This document shows, in pieces, positions 16,276-23,904 of a stretch of 64,000 nucleotides of DNA. The notes below the pieces were generated by a model that ran no database searches, was not told where the DNA came from, and saw only the letters and a list, made by a program, of their open reading frames with translations. The position numbers and the translations under genes were made by a program. The stretch covers positions 87,126 through 151,125 of the forward strand of contig NZ_RZRU01000016.1 of the NCBI RefSeq assembly GCF_003997495.1, given 5' to 3'. The stretch's first letter is position 1. The number at the start of each line of letters is the position of its first letter. Source of the DNA: Mesorhizobium sp. M7A.F.Ca.US.008.03.1.1. GTDB taxonomy: Bacteria > Pseudomonadota > Alphaproteobacteria > Rhizobiales > Rhizobiaceae.

Positions 16276-17247
16276 TCAGGTCTTCAAAGCGGCCGCCCGC
16301 ACATCGGACGGCGTCGCATCATAACGCCGGCGGAACGCCCGGTTGAAGTAGGACAGGTCATTGAAGCCGGCCTCGAAGGCGATCGCCGTGATGCTGCGGC
16401 CGGCTTGGCGCGGATCGCCAAGCATGCGGTGCGCGCGCAGCAGGCGCTGGCACAGCATGAAGTCCGACAGCGACGTGCCTTCGCGCTCGAACAGCTTCCT
16501 GATGTAGCGGGCGGAAAGGCGGTGACGGCGGGTGATGTCTTCGGCCGATAGGTCGCCGCCATGGGCTGCTATATCGGCCTTGATGGCCCGCAGCCGCGCC
16601 ACGCGCACGCCTCGGCCCCGGGCGATTTCCGCCGCGTCTCGGGTGGCACCCATGGCAAGGGCGACGAGATCGAAAATATGCGTCGTCGCCAGATGCCAGG
16701 CCTCCGGCGTCAGCACGTCGCCGGCATCCTGGATCGATTGCACATAGTCGAGCAGCAGCCGCATCGCCCCGCCGCTGGTCGGCAGCGGCTGCATCAGCGT
16801 CGGGGCCGGGTCGCCGATCAGCGGTGAAAGCGCTCTGAGCGAGAAGCTCATATTGACGAAGCGAAGACCGCCGGGCTGGATGACATTGAGGCCGACCTCT
16901 TCGCCGCTCATCATCAATGCCTGGCCATTGCCGACCTGCTCCTCGCGGCCGCGGTGCTTCATCACGCTGGCGCCATCGAGGGCGGCCAGAAGGACGAGAT
17001 CGTCGCTGTCGATCAGCGGCGTCGAATGATGGACGCGGAATTCGGAGCAGGTGCCCGTGGCTATGCCGAGGCCGGGCAAGGCGCGCACCCGCATATCGAC
17101 CTGCGTCGGCCCAAGCGGATCGAGGTCGACCTTGAGCACCGTGCGGCCATAGACCTCACGCATGACCTCGACGCGATCCCGTTCCGGAAGCGCATCCGTC
17201 ATCAGCCTGAACGAGGCGGTTGGCCCCATCGTCGCAGTCATTGGCAC
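16276..17247 (-). CDS. AraC-family transcriptional regulator
   Basis: The 323-residue protein has an AraC-binding-like N-terminal domain (residues about 30-190, with VRALPGLGIATGTCSEF and QALMMSGEEVGLNVIQPGG). The C-terminal double helix-turn-helix lies at about 220-320, with DITRRHRLSARYIRKLFEREG and the family signature IAFEAGFNDLSYFNRAFRRR. The effector is unknown. It is convergent with osmC and divergent from the small-gene cluster at 17417-18452, with three GGGCCG repeats in the shared region that could be its operator. Confidence 0.88.
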   Translation of the reverse strand: MPMTATMGPTASFRLMTDALPERDRVEVMREVYGRTVLKVDLDPLGPTQVDMRVRALPGLGIATGTCSEFRVHHSTPLIDSDDLVLLAALDGASVMKHRGREEQVGNGQALMMSGEEVGLNVIQPGGLRFVNMSFSLRALSPLIGDPAPTLMQPLPTSGGAMRLLLDYVQSIQDAGDVLTPEAWHLATTHIFDLVALAMGATRDAAEIARGRGVRVARLRAIKADIAAHGGDLSAEDITRRHRLSARYIRKLFEREGTSLSDFMLCQRLLRAHRMLGDPRQAGRSITAIAFEAGFNDLSYFNRAFRRRYDATPSDVRAAALKT

Positions 17248-17300
17248 CCCTGCCTAGAGAGCGCGCTGATATGCGCCGAGGTTCTCAAAACGTCAATACA

Positions 17301-17327
17301 GGGCCGTTTGGGCCGTTTTTAGGGCCG
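17301..17327. promoter_or_regulatory. Three GGGCCG direct repeats in the AraC divergent region
   Basis: GGGCCG occurs at 17301, 17310 and 17322, the first two followed by TTT. Directly repeated short sites are typical of AraC-family operators. They sit 54-80 bases before the AraC gene start and about 90 bases before the divergent cluster. The role is inferred. Confidence 0.3.
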
Positions 17328-17416
17328 CTCCGTCCAAGCTGCCCCCTTTCGTCGGACCTAGTTTGCGGCGCGCTTCCGATTGGAAGGCGCATCGCAAACA
17401 ACCACAAGGGGGTTCG

Positions 17417-17569
17417 ATGTATCATCTGCAATTGTTCAAGACGCTGTCGGGTCTGTCCTCGGCGGGCTTCAATCCGCGCGTCTGTCTGCTGTCCATCGCT
17501 CTGGGCGGAACGGTCGCCGACCATCGCGACCTGAAGCAGCCGCTGCGTGCCGGGGAGCGTCGCCCATGA
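17417..17569 (+). CDS. Short protein, first gene of a coupled cluster
   Basis: The 50-residue frame has a good Shine-Dalgarno (AAGGGGG) and its TGA overlaps the next gene's ATG as ATGA. The product (MYHLQLFKTLSGLSSAGFNP and on) has a modestly hydrophobic middle and one Cys. No family was recognised. It could be a real small protein or a leader that couples translation into the lipoprotein gene. Confidence 0.45.
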   Translation: MYHLQLFKTLSGLSSAGFNPRVCLLSIALGGTVADHRDLKQPLRAGERRP

Positions 17570-17919
17570 GCACGAGATGCACATTGCTGGCAGCTCCGCT
17601 GCTGTGCCTTGGCCTGTCCGGCTGCGTCGGCCTCAACCCGGTATCCGCGGTCGTCAGCATGGCCGGCATGGCCGCGGCCAACTCCATCGGCATGGCGCAA
17701 TCGGGCACCATCAGCCCACAGGAACAGGCGAAATATGCCTCGATGTCCTGCACCGAATTGCGGCAAACGATGGCCAACTACGAGGAGGCCAAGAATCACG
17801 GACCGACGCCGAAGAAATATGGCGGCATGGCGCCTCCCGGAAAGATGGCGATCGTCAACAACGTCATCGCCACGCGGCTTGTCTATCTCCGGCAGCTTGT
17901 CGCGAGCAAGGGATGTTGA
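17566..17919 (+). CDS. Putative lipoprotein, unknown function
   Basis: The 117-residue product has a lipoprotein signal MSTRCTLLAAPLLCLGLSGC with the lipobox LSGC, so lipidation at Cys20 is likely. After it comes a Gly/Ala/Met-rich stretch (VSMAGMAAANSIGMAQ), then a polar helical part SCTELRQTMANYEEAK and a basic C-terminus ending KGC. The start overlaps the preceding small gene (ATGA) with GGGGAG upstream, and the next gene starts inside its end. It is an envelope protein whose family I do not recognise. Confidence 0.7.
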   Translation: MSTRCTLLAAPLLCLGLSGCVGLNPVSAVVSMAGMAAANSIGMAQSGTISPQEQAKYASMSCTELRQTMANYEEAKNHGPTPKKYGGMAPPGKMAIVNNVIATRLVYLRQLVASKGC

Positions 17920-18452
17920 GGGCCTCTTCACACCACGCCTGCCGGGCAGCACTTGTCGGCCTCGCCGGCTGGCTGGCCTTCAGCGCCGGCGGCGCCTATG
18001 GCCAGGGCAAGGGGCCGACGACACGCTCCCGCCTCGGCGCGATGCCGGCGGCACTTATCGGCAAATGGGGTTTTGCTGTCGCCAGTGGCAATTACTGCGA
18101 CACGTTCAGCCATTGCGACCCAGGCAGTGGCGGCAGCATCTCCTTCACCTTCGGCGCTGACGGGCGCACCTACTACGCGCTGTTTCAGTCGTCGCTGGTC
18201 GACGGCTGCGGCCAGGTCCGGTCCCTGACGCTGAAAACCGGCAAGGCCGCGGTGCGCGGCTCGACCCTGATCTTCACACCGACGGCTGGAACCTACAAAT
18301 CCGTCAATGGCTGCCGGCCCGACCTGACGGGCCTGTGGAAATTCAAACCCGGCGACCTGAAGCCGATCTCCTTGCGCTGGCAACTGGACGGCAGTCAGTT
18401 GCGGCTGATCGACCCCGCCGGCGAAGCGAGCGGTGTTTACAGCAGAAGATAA
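17913..18452 (+). CDS. Secreted protein of unknown function, disulfide-rich
   Basis: The 179-residue frame starts with a signal peptide (MLRASSHHACRAALVGLAGW, with cleavage near AYG/Q). The mature part has a lipocalin-like beta pattern: LIGKWGFAVASGNYCDTF near the start, then SISFTFGADGRTYYALFQ and TLKTGKAAVRGSTLIFTP. Its four mature Cys residues suggest two disulfides. The start overlaps the upstream lipoprotein gene by seven bases. It is convergent with yceH, two bases away. The fold suggestion is tentative. Confidence 0.65.
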   Translation: MLRASSHHACRAALVGLAGWLAFSAGGAYGQGKGPTTRSRLGAMPAALIGKWGFAVASGNYCDTFSHCDPGSGGSISFTFGADGRTYYALFQSSLVDGCGQVRSLTLKTGKAAVRGSTLIFTPTAGTYKSVNGCRPDLTGLWKFKPGDLKPISLRWQLDGSQLRLIDPAGEASGVYSRR

Positions 18453-18454
18453 GC

Positions 18455-19096
18455 CTAGCGCTCTTCGCCGGTCAGCGCCTCTATGCGGGCGCGCAGCCTC
18501 GCAACCTCCTCCTCGAGGGCGCTGATGCGCTCTTCGAGGCCGGAGGTCGATGAGGCGGCCGACGGGGCCTGATGCATGGCGATGGACGTGGCCTGCGGTG
18601 TCCCGCTCAGCAGATGGACGTAGCGCTCCTCGCGCTGGCCGGGTCCGCGCTCGATCAGCATGACCAGCGGCGGCCTGCGGCCGATCAGCAGGTCCAGATC
18701 GGTGCGCAGCGCGTCGATCGACGGAAACCGCGCCATGCGTTCGGCGCGCGCCAGCAATTCATGCGCCGTCTGCGCGCCGCGCAGAAGCATCAGACCGACC
18801 AGCGCGATCTGCGCCGAGGTGAGCGAGAAACGCTGCGCCGCCAGATGTTCGTAGCGCTCGACGCGCGAAGCAAAGACCTGCCGGACCAGGCCCTTCTGCT
18901 CCAGCTGGCTCAGCGCCCGCCTGACCTCGACAAGCTCGACCGCCATCACCGGCTCGCGCGCCGTCTTCTGGTTGGCCGCGGCATGCGCGCCATTGAGCGT
19001 CAGCGGATAGACATCCGGCGTCAGCTCCTTCTTCTCGATCAGGCAGCCGAGTATGCGCGCTTCGATAGGAGAGAGGATGGGAAGGTCATCGCTCAT
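18455..19096 (-). CDS. yceH: YceH family protein (DUF480, UPF0502)
   Basis: The 213-residue protein matches the YceH family, built of two winged-helix-like domains. The signature ILSPIEARILGCLIEKKELTPD at the N-terminus and YPLTLNGAHAAANQKTAREP directly after are diagnostic, as is EERYVHLLSG. The C-terminal 30 residues form a coiled coil (LEERISALEEEVARLRARIE), which is also family-typical. The function in the cell is not established. Confidence 0.9.
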   Translation of the reverse strand: MSDDLPILSPIEARILGCLIEKKELTPDVYPLTLNGAHAAANQKTAREPVMAVELVEVRRALSQLEQKGLVRQVFASRVERYEHLAAQRFSLTSAQIALVGLMLLRGAQTAHELLARAERMARFPSIDALRTDLDLLIGRRPPLVMLIERGPGQREERYVHLLSGTPQATSIAMHQAPSAASSTSGLEERISALEEEVARLRARIEALTGEER

Positions 19097-19169
19097 TGAT
19101 GGCTATCCTTCTGAGGCTGGTGGGGAGGATTGCTACAGACGACAATCTCGCCGGTAACCAACCTGCCGC

Positions 19170-19949
19170 CTAAACCCTTCTCTCCACCATCATCTTCTTG
19201 ATCTCGGCGATCGCCTTGGCCGGGTTGAGGCCCTTGGGGCAGGTCTGGGCGCAGTTCATGATGGTGTGACAGCGATAGAGCCGGAACGGGTCTTCGAGAT
19301 TGTCGAGCCGCTCACCGGTGGCCTCGTCGCGGCTGTCGATCAGCCAGCGATAGGCCTGCAGAAGCGTTGCCGGGCCGAGATAGCGGTCGCCGTTCCACCA
19401 ATAGCTCGGGCACGAGGTCGAGCAGCAGGCGCACAATATGCATTCGTAGAGCCCGTCGAGCTTCTCGCGGTCCTCATGGCTCTGCAGCCACTCCTTGGCC
19501 GGCTCCGGCGACACCGTCTTCAGCCAGGGTTGGATCGACGCATGCTGGGCGTAGAAATTGGTGAGGTCGGGCACCAGGTCCTTGACCACCTGCATGTGCG
19601 GCAGCGGGTAGACTTTTACCGCGCCGGAAATGTCGTCGCAGCCCTTGGTGCAGGCGAGCGTGTTGGAACCGTCGATGTTCATGGCGCAGGAGCCGCAAAT
19701 GCCTTCGCGGCAGGAACGCCGCAAGGCCAGCGTCGGGTCGATCTTGTTCTTGATCCACAGCAGCGCGTCGAGCACCATCGGCCCGCAATCGTCCATGTCG
19801 ACGAAATAGGTGTCGATGCGCGGGTTCTCGTCATCGTCCGGCGACCAGCGGTAGATGCGGTATTCCCGCAGATTGGTGGAGCCCTCCGGCTTCGGCCAGG
19901 TCTTCCCCGGCTTGATCTGCGAATTCTTGGGGAGCGTGAGTTCAACCAT
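19170..19949 (-). CDS. sdhB: Succinate dehydrogenase iron-sulfur subunit
   Basis: The electron-transfer subunit of complex II has 259 residues. It carries all three cluster sites: the [2Fe-2S] ligands in SCREGICGSCAMN, then CILCACCSTSCPSYWW and CHTIMNCAQTCPKGLNP for the [4Fe-4S] and [3Fe-4S] clusters. It is the last gene of the sdhCDAB operon, nine bases after sdhA. The order C-D-A-B is standard. Confidence 0.97.
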   Translation of the reverse strand: MVELTLPKNSQIKPGKTWPKPEGSTNLREYRIYRWSPDDDENPRIDTYFVDMDDCGPMVLDALLWIKNKIDPTLALRRSCREGICGSCAMNIDGSNTLACTKGCDDISGAVKVYPLPHMQVVKDLVPDLTNFYAQHASIQPWLKTVSPEPAKEWLQSHEDREKLDGLYECILCACCSTSCPSYWWNGDRYLGPATLLQAYRWLIDSRDEATGERLDNLEDPFRLYRCHTIMNCAQTCPKGLNPAKAIAEIKKMMVERRV

Positions 19950-19958
19950 GTTCGATCC

Positions 19959-21794
19959 TCAATACACTCTGGCCTTGGGCGCGATCTTGGCGAGGCTGAT
20001 GCCGCCGTCCTTTTCAGCCAGCTGCGGCTCGGTGTGCACCGGCCGGTAGGAGAGGGCCACCTTGCCGTCTTCGCTCAGCCTGGCCAGCGTATGCTTGCGC
20101 CAGACCGCGTCGTCGCGCGCCGAAAAGTCCTCGCGTGCGTGCGCGCCACGGCTCTCCTTGCGCGCCTCGGCGCTGTAGACCGTGGTGATGGCGTTGGCCA
20201 TCAGGTTTTCCAGTTCCAGCGTCTCGACCAGATCGGAGTTCCAGATCATCGAGCGGTCGGACACTTTGATGTCCTTCAACTCGCCCCAGATCTGCGAAAT
20301 GCGCTTGCAGCCGTTTTCGAGGGACTCCTGCGTGCGGAATACGGCTGCGTCTTCCTGCATCGCCTTCTGCATCTTTTCACGCAGCACCGCCGTCGGCGTC
20401 GAGCCATTGGCGTGGCGCAGCCGGTCGAAGCGGTCCATGATCTTTTCGACCGAGGCTTCGTTGGGCGAAGGGATCGCCGACTTGCGGTCGATGACCTGGC
20501 CGGCGCGGATCGCGGCCGCGCGGCCGAACACCACAAGATCGATCAGCGAATTCGAACCGAGCCTATTGGCGCCATGCACGGAGGCGCAGCCGGCTTCGCC
20601 GACAGCCATCAATCCGGGCGACACCTGATCTGGATTGAGCGCCGTCGGATTGAGCACCTCGCCCCAGTAATTGGTCGGCACGCCGCCCATATTGTAGTGG
20701 ACCGTGGGCAGCACCGGGATCGGCTCCTTGGTCAGGTCGACACCGGCAAAGATCTTGGCCGATTCCGAAATGCCCGGCAGCCGCTCATGCAGGACGGCGG
20801 GATCAAGATGGTCGAGATGCAGGAAGATGTGGTCTTTGTTCTTGCCAACGCCGCGACCCTCGCGGATTTCCAGCGTCATGCAGCGCGAGACGACGTCGCG
20901 CGAGGCAAGGTCCTTGGCTGACGGCGCATAGCGCTCCATGAAGCGCTCGCCCTCGGAGTTGACGAGATAGCCGCCCTCGCCGCGCGCACCCTCGGTGATC
21001 AGGCAGCCGGCGCCATAGATGCCGGTCGGGTGGAACTGCACGAATTCCATATCCTGCAGCGGGAACCCCGCCCGCGCGGCCATGCCGCCGCCGTCGCCGG
21101 TACAGGTGTGCGCGGAGGTGGCCGAGAAATAGGTGCGGCCATAGCCGCCGGTCGCCAGCACCACCATCTTGGCCGAGAAGCGGTGGATGGTGCCGTCATC
21201 GAGGTTCCAGGCGACGACGCCGGTACAGGTGCCGTCCGGCTCCATGATCAGGTCGAGCGCGAAATACTCGATGAAGAACTGCGCGTTGTTCTTCAGCGAC
21301 TGGCCATAGAGCGTGTGCAGGATGGCGTGCCCGGTGCGGTCGGCGGCGGCACAGGTGCGCTGCACCGGCGGGCCTTCGCCGTAATTCATCATGTGGCCGC
21401 CGAACGGCCGCTGGTAGATCTTGCCCTCTTCGGTGCGCGAGAACGGCACGCCGTAATGTTCGAGCTCGTAGACCGCGGCCGGCGCTTCGCGCACCAGATA
21501 TTCCATGGCATCGACATCGCCCAGCCAGTCCGAGCCCTTGACGGTGTCGTACATGTGCCACTGCCAGGAATCGGGACCCATGTTGGACAGCGAGGCGGCA
21601 ATGCCGCCTTGCGCCGCCACCGTGTGCGAGCGGGTCGGGAACACCTTGCTGATGCAGGCGGTGCGCAGGCCCTGTTCGGCCATGCCGAGCGTGGCGCGCA
21701 GGCCGGCGCCGCCGGCGCCGACGACCACAACGTCGAACTTGTGGTCGACAAAGGTATAGCCTGCCGTGTTGGCTTGTTTTGCGTCCTTGGCCAA
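19959..21794 (-). CDS. sdhA: Succinate dehydrogenase flavoprotein subunit
   Basis: The catalytic subunit of complex II (611 residues) oxidises succinate to fumarate. It shows the FAD fold VVVGAGGAGLRATLGMAEQG, the covalent-FAD histidine in RSHTVAAQGGIAASL, the substrate-binding HPTGIYGAGCLITEGARGEG, and ANRLGSNSLIDLVVFGRAAA. It starts two bases after the sdhD stop, so translation is likely coupled. Confidence 0.97.
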   Translation of the reverse strand: MAKDAKQANTAGYTFVDHKFDVVVVGAGGAGLRATLGMAEQGLRTACISKVFPTRSHTVAAQGGIAASLSNMGPDSWQWHMYDTVKGSDWLGDVDAMEYLVREAPAAVYELEHYGVPFSRTEEGKIYQRPFGGHMMNYGEGPPVQRTCAAADRTGHAILHTLYGQSLKNNAQFFIEYFALDLIMEPDGTCTGVVAWNLDDGTIHRFSAKMVVLATGGYGRTYFSATSAHTCTGDGGGMAARAGFPLQDMEFVQFHPTGIYGAGCLITEGARGEGGYLVNSEGERFMERYAPSAKDLASRDVVSRCMTLEIREGRGVGKNKDHIFLHLDHLDPAVLHERLPGISESAKIFAGVDLTKEPIPVLPTVHYNMGGVPTNYWGEVLNPTALNPDQVSPGLMAVGEAGCASVHGANRLGSNSLIDLVVFGRAAAIRAGQVIDRKSAIPSPNEASVEKIMDRFDRLRHANGSTPTAVLREKMQKAMQEDAAVFRTQESLENGCKRISQIWGELKDIKVSDRSMIWNSDLVETLELENLMANAITTVYSAEARKESRGAHAREDFSARDDAVWRKHTLARLSEDGKVALSYRPVHTEPQLAEKDGGISLAKIAPKARVY

Positions 21795-21795
21795 C

Positions 21796-22191
21796 TCAGC
21801 CTCCGAATGCCAGCTTGAGCAGGGCGAAGATCGAGGCGACGCCGACCGCTATGGTGAAAAATGTATTGAGCGCGATCAGCGCCAGCTTCATGCCTTCGCC
21901 ATGCACGTAATCCTCGATGATCACTTGCATGCCGAGCCGCATATGGATGAGCCCGGAGATGAGCACCAGGGCCATCACCAGCGCCACGAACGGGTTGGCG
22001 AGGGCTGCCCGCACATGCGCGTGGTCGGCGCCGTTGAGCGCGATCAGGAAACCGACGAAGAACAGGATCAGCGGGATGTTGGCGATCGCGGTCAGGCGCT
22101 GGCGCCAGAAATGCCCGGTTCCCTCGCGGGCGGAGCCGAGGCCGCGGACCTTCGCCAGCGGCGTGCGCATATCGGTGTTTTTGCCGCTCAT
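21796..22191 (-). CDS. sdhD: Succinate dehydrogenase membrane anchor subunit
   Basis: The membrane anchor subunit has 131 residues and three helices (about 31-50, 60-85 and 95-125). The heme/quinone region GLIHMRLGMQVIIEDYVH is conserved in alphaproteobacterial SdhD. The start MSGKNTDMRTPLAKVRGLGS is typical. The open frame extends further upstream into sdhC but that part is a shadow. It starts two bases after the sdhC stop. Confidence 0.94.
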   Translation of the reverse strand: MSGKNTDMRTPLAKVRGLGSAREGTGHFWRQRLTAIANIPLILFFVGFLIALNGADHAHVRAALANPFVALVMALVLISGLIHMRLGMQVIIEDYVHGEGMKLALIALNTFFTIAVGVASIFALLKLAFGG

Positions 22192-22193
22192 GA

Positions 22194-22613
22194 TCAGGCT
22201 CCCCGCGCCATGTAGCCGGCGATCCAGATCAGCAGCGTGAGCAGGATTGAGCCGGCCAGCGTCGCCCAGGCGATCTTCGAGGCGGTATGCTTCTCCAGGC
22301 CCGCGCCGGTGTCCCAGACCAGATGGCGCACGCCACCCAGCATATGGTGCATCAGCGCCCAGGTGTAGCCTAACAGGATGAGCCGGCCGAGCCAGGTGCC
22401 GAAGGCCCAATTGGCCCAATCGAAGGTCGCCTGCGAGCTTGCCGTCGCCATCAGCCACAGGGCGACCAGCAGCGTGCCGAAATACAGCGCGCCACCGGTG
22501 ATGCGATGAATGATCGACATCGTCATGGTGATCGGCGGCCGGTACACGGTGAGGTGCGGCGAAATCGGCCGTTCACGTCTGGCAAATTCGCGGGTGGCTG
22601 GTGATTTGCTCAT
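22194..22613 (-). CDS. sdhC: Succinate dehydrogenase cytochrome b556 subunit
   Basis: The heme b anchor subunit has 139 residues. Family marks are RPISPHLTVYRPPITMTMSI with IHRITGGALY, and the heme-ligand region WALMHHMLGGVRHLVWD. There are three membrane helices. It is the first gene of sdhCDAB. ATG 22613 is followed by a typical short polar leader, and the frame upstream lacks family similarity. A 15-bp perfect palindrome lies about 140 bases upstream and may be an operator. Confidence 0.95.
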   Translation of the reverse strand: MSKSPATREFARRERPISPHLTVYRPPITMTMSIIHRITGGALYFGTLLVALWLMATASSQATFDWANWAFGTWLGRLILLGYTWALMHHMLGGVRHLVWDTGAGLEKHTASKIAWATLAGSILLTLLIWIAGYMARGA

Positions 22614-22751
22614 GGCTCCCCCAGTTCGGCGTCTCTCTGGAGCCTCAGGTGGAAATGCGGCATTGCCGCTTCCGGTTGCGACTTCGGACAGCCGGTTTCT
22701 AATGCTCTTTTTGCACCGCGTCAAAGCCAGAAAACCGTTTCATGAACGTCA

Positions 22752-22766
22752 TTTAGTCTGACTAAA
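22752..22766. promoter_or_regulatory. 15-bp palindrome upstream of sdhC
   Basis: TTTAGTC-T-GACTAAA is a perfect inverted repeat 139-153 bases before the sdhC start and in a 247-bp intergenic region. Its outer TTTAG/CTAAA arms recall the iron-control element bound by Irr in rhizobia, and sdh contains heme and iron-sulfur clusters, but the centre and spacing differ from that element. It is a regulator site of unknown owner. Confidence 0.4.
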
Positions 22767-22860
22767 AGGCAGGCTTGGGCTTCAATCGATTAGGCCGTGA
22801 GGCCCGAGGCCGGCTCATTATCGCTGCAGTGCAACATGTCTGGCCCGGGACCCAGCGGCA

Positions 22861-23289
22861 TTAGCGTTTGCAGGTCTGCGGCGTCGACCCCTTCTTCATC
22901 ACCAGCGCTTCGCGTCCGTCGATCACGATTGCGTCATGTGTGGCCGCCTGGTAGCGGCTGCTCTGGTTGGCGGGCGACGCCGCAAACTCTTCGGTTGCGC
23001 CGTCGGACCCGACCACATGCAACGACGTGCCGAGATTTTGGATCGTAATCATACCGTTGTTGCCGCATCTGTAGGTGACGGTGCCTATTCCGGATCGCGG
23101 CGCAGTAAGGTCGGTGATGATCTTGGTTGCAGCTGCCGGAGGCGCCGCGGCTGCGACGGACTGCTGAGCCGGTGCAGGTGAGACGACGACGGTGTTGGCC
23201 GCCTTCGGCGCGCTGTCCTGTGGCACACAGGCAGCGACGGCACCGAGCAACGGGAAAACGGACACCCAAATCGGCCGGCGTAGCGCCAT
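22861..23289 (-). CDS. Putative lipoprotein with MliC-like C-terminus
   Basis: The 142-residue product begins MALRRPIWVSVFPLLGAVAA followed by Cys, a plausible lipobox (VAAC). A Pro/Ala-rich linker (about 25-55) leads to a C-terminal beta domain: VTYRCGNNGMITIQ, then QSSRYQAATHDAIVIDG and REALVMKKGSTPQTC. That pattern (YxCG, SxxRY, a late Gly and a terminal Cys) fits the MliC/C-type lysozyme inhibitor family, with the two Cys forming a disulfide. The call is moderate. It would sit on the outer membrane and protect peptidoglycan. ATG 23289 was chosen at the signal peptide. Confidence 0.6.
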   Translation of the reverse strand: MALRRPIWVSVFPLLGAVAACVPQDSAPKAANTVVVSPAPAQQSVAAAAPPAAATKIITDLTAPRSGIGTVTYRCGNNGMITIQNLGTSLHVVGSDGATEEFAASPANQSSRYQAATHDAIVIDGREALVMKKGSTPQTCKR

Positions 23290-23483
23290 ATGCTGTCCTC
23301 CCGCGGGGCAAACCAGCCGCGATGCTTTTTCAAGATCAAGGTCATCCCGACGCCGAGACGGACACCAGCCCGATGGTGCGGCCAAGCATGGCCGAATGAT
23401 GGCCACCGCGTTTTCCATCCAGTCGGATATTAACCATGTTTACCGAGACATCGCCGCCAAACACGCCGGCCTCTTAACAAAGG

Positions 23484-23498
23484 TTAAGAAAACGTTAA
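23484..23498. promoter_or_regulatory. Candidate CtrA box
   Basis: TTAA (23484-23487), seven bases, TTAA (23495-23498), with another TTAAC half-site at 23474. It lies 44 bases upstream of the ATG of the small secreted protein gene, in promoter position. Cell-cycle control of that gene is an inference. Confidence 0.45.
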
Positions 23499-23541
23499 TT
23501 TCTGATTCGAGGAGGCTTTCCCTCAAGACACGGAGGACGCC

Positions 23542-23904
23542 ATGCGTTCAAATTCGGGCAGATCGCGCCTTGCGGCGCTCATCGTGGCGGCCTCGGTCGT
23601 CGGCCTTGCAGCGCCAGCGCTTGCCGGCGCGCGGCATCAGGATCGCGTCTACGCCGATTCCTTCGGCAACCTCGTCGTCGACAGCGCCGCCGGCTACAAG
23701 CGCATCATCGTCGGCCAAGGCAGGCTGGCCAAGCAGCTCTCCGACTACACCAGCGCCGGCCAGCCCAAGGTGATCTACGAGAACGAAGCCGACGAAATCA
23801 GCGGTTATGGCGATTGCTACCGGCCGCCGGTGCTGGTGAAGGGCCGCTCCTATATGTACGGTCTCTCCGACGGCGAGATGCCCGAGCTCAGCCCCTGCCG
23901 CTAG
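23542..23904 (+). CDS. Small secreted protein of unknown function
   Basis: The 120-residue product has a signal peptide (SRLAALIVAASVVGLAAPAL, with cleavage near ALA/GA). The mature domain of about 90 residues contains DSFGNLVVDSAAGYKRIIVG, then YENEADEISGYGDCYRPPVL, and ends with a second Cys (LSPCR), so one disulfide is likely. GGAGGA lies before the ATG. The family is not recognised. Its last 17 bases overlap the convergent diguanylate cyclase gene, and a CtrA-type box lies upstream. Confidence 0.7.
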   Translation: MRSNSGRSRLAALIVAASVVGLAAPALAGARHQDRVYADSFGNLVVDSAAGYKRIIVGQGRLAKQLSDYTSAGQPKVIYENEADEISGYGDCYRPPVLVKGRSYMYGLSDGEMPELSPCR

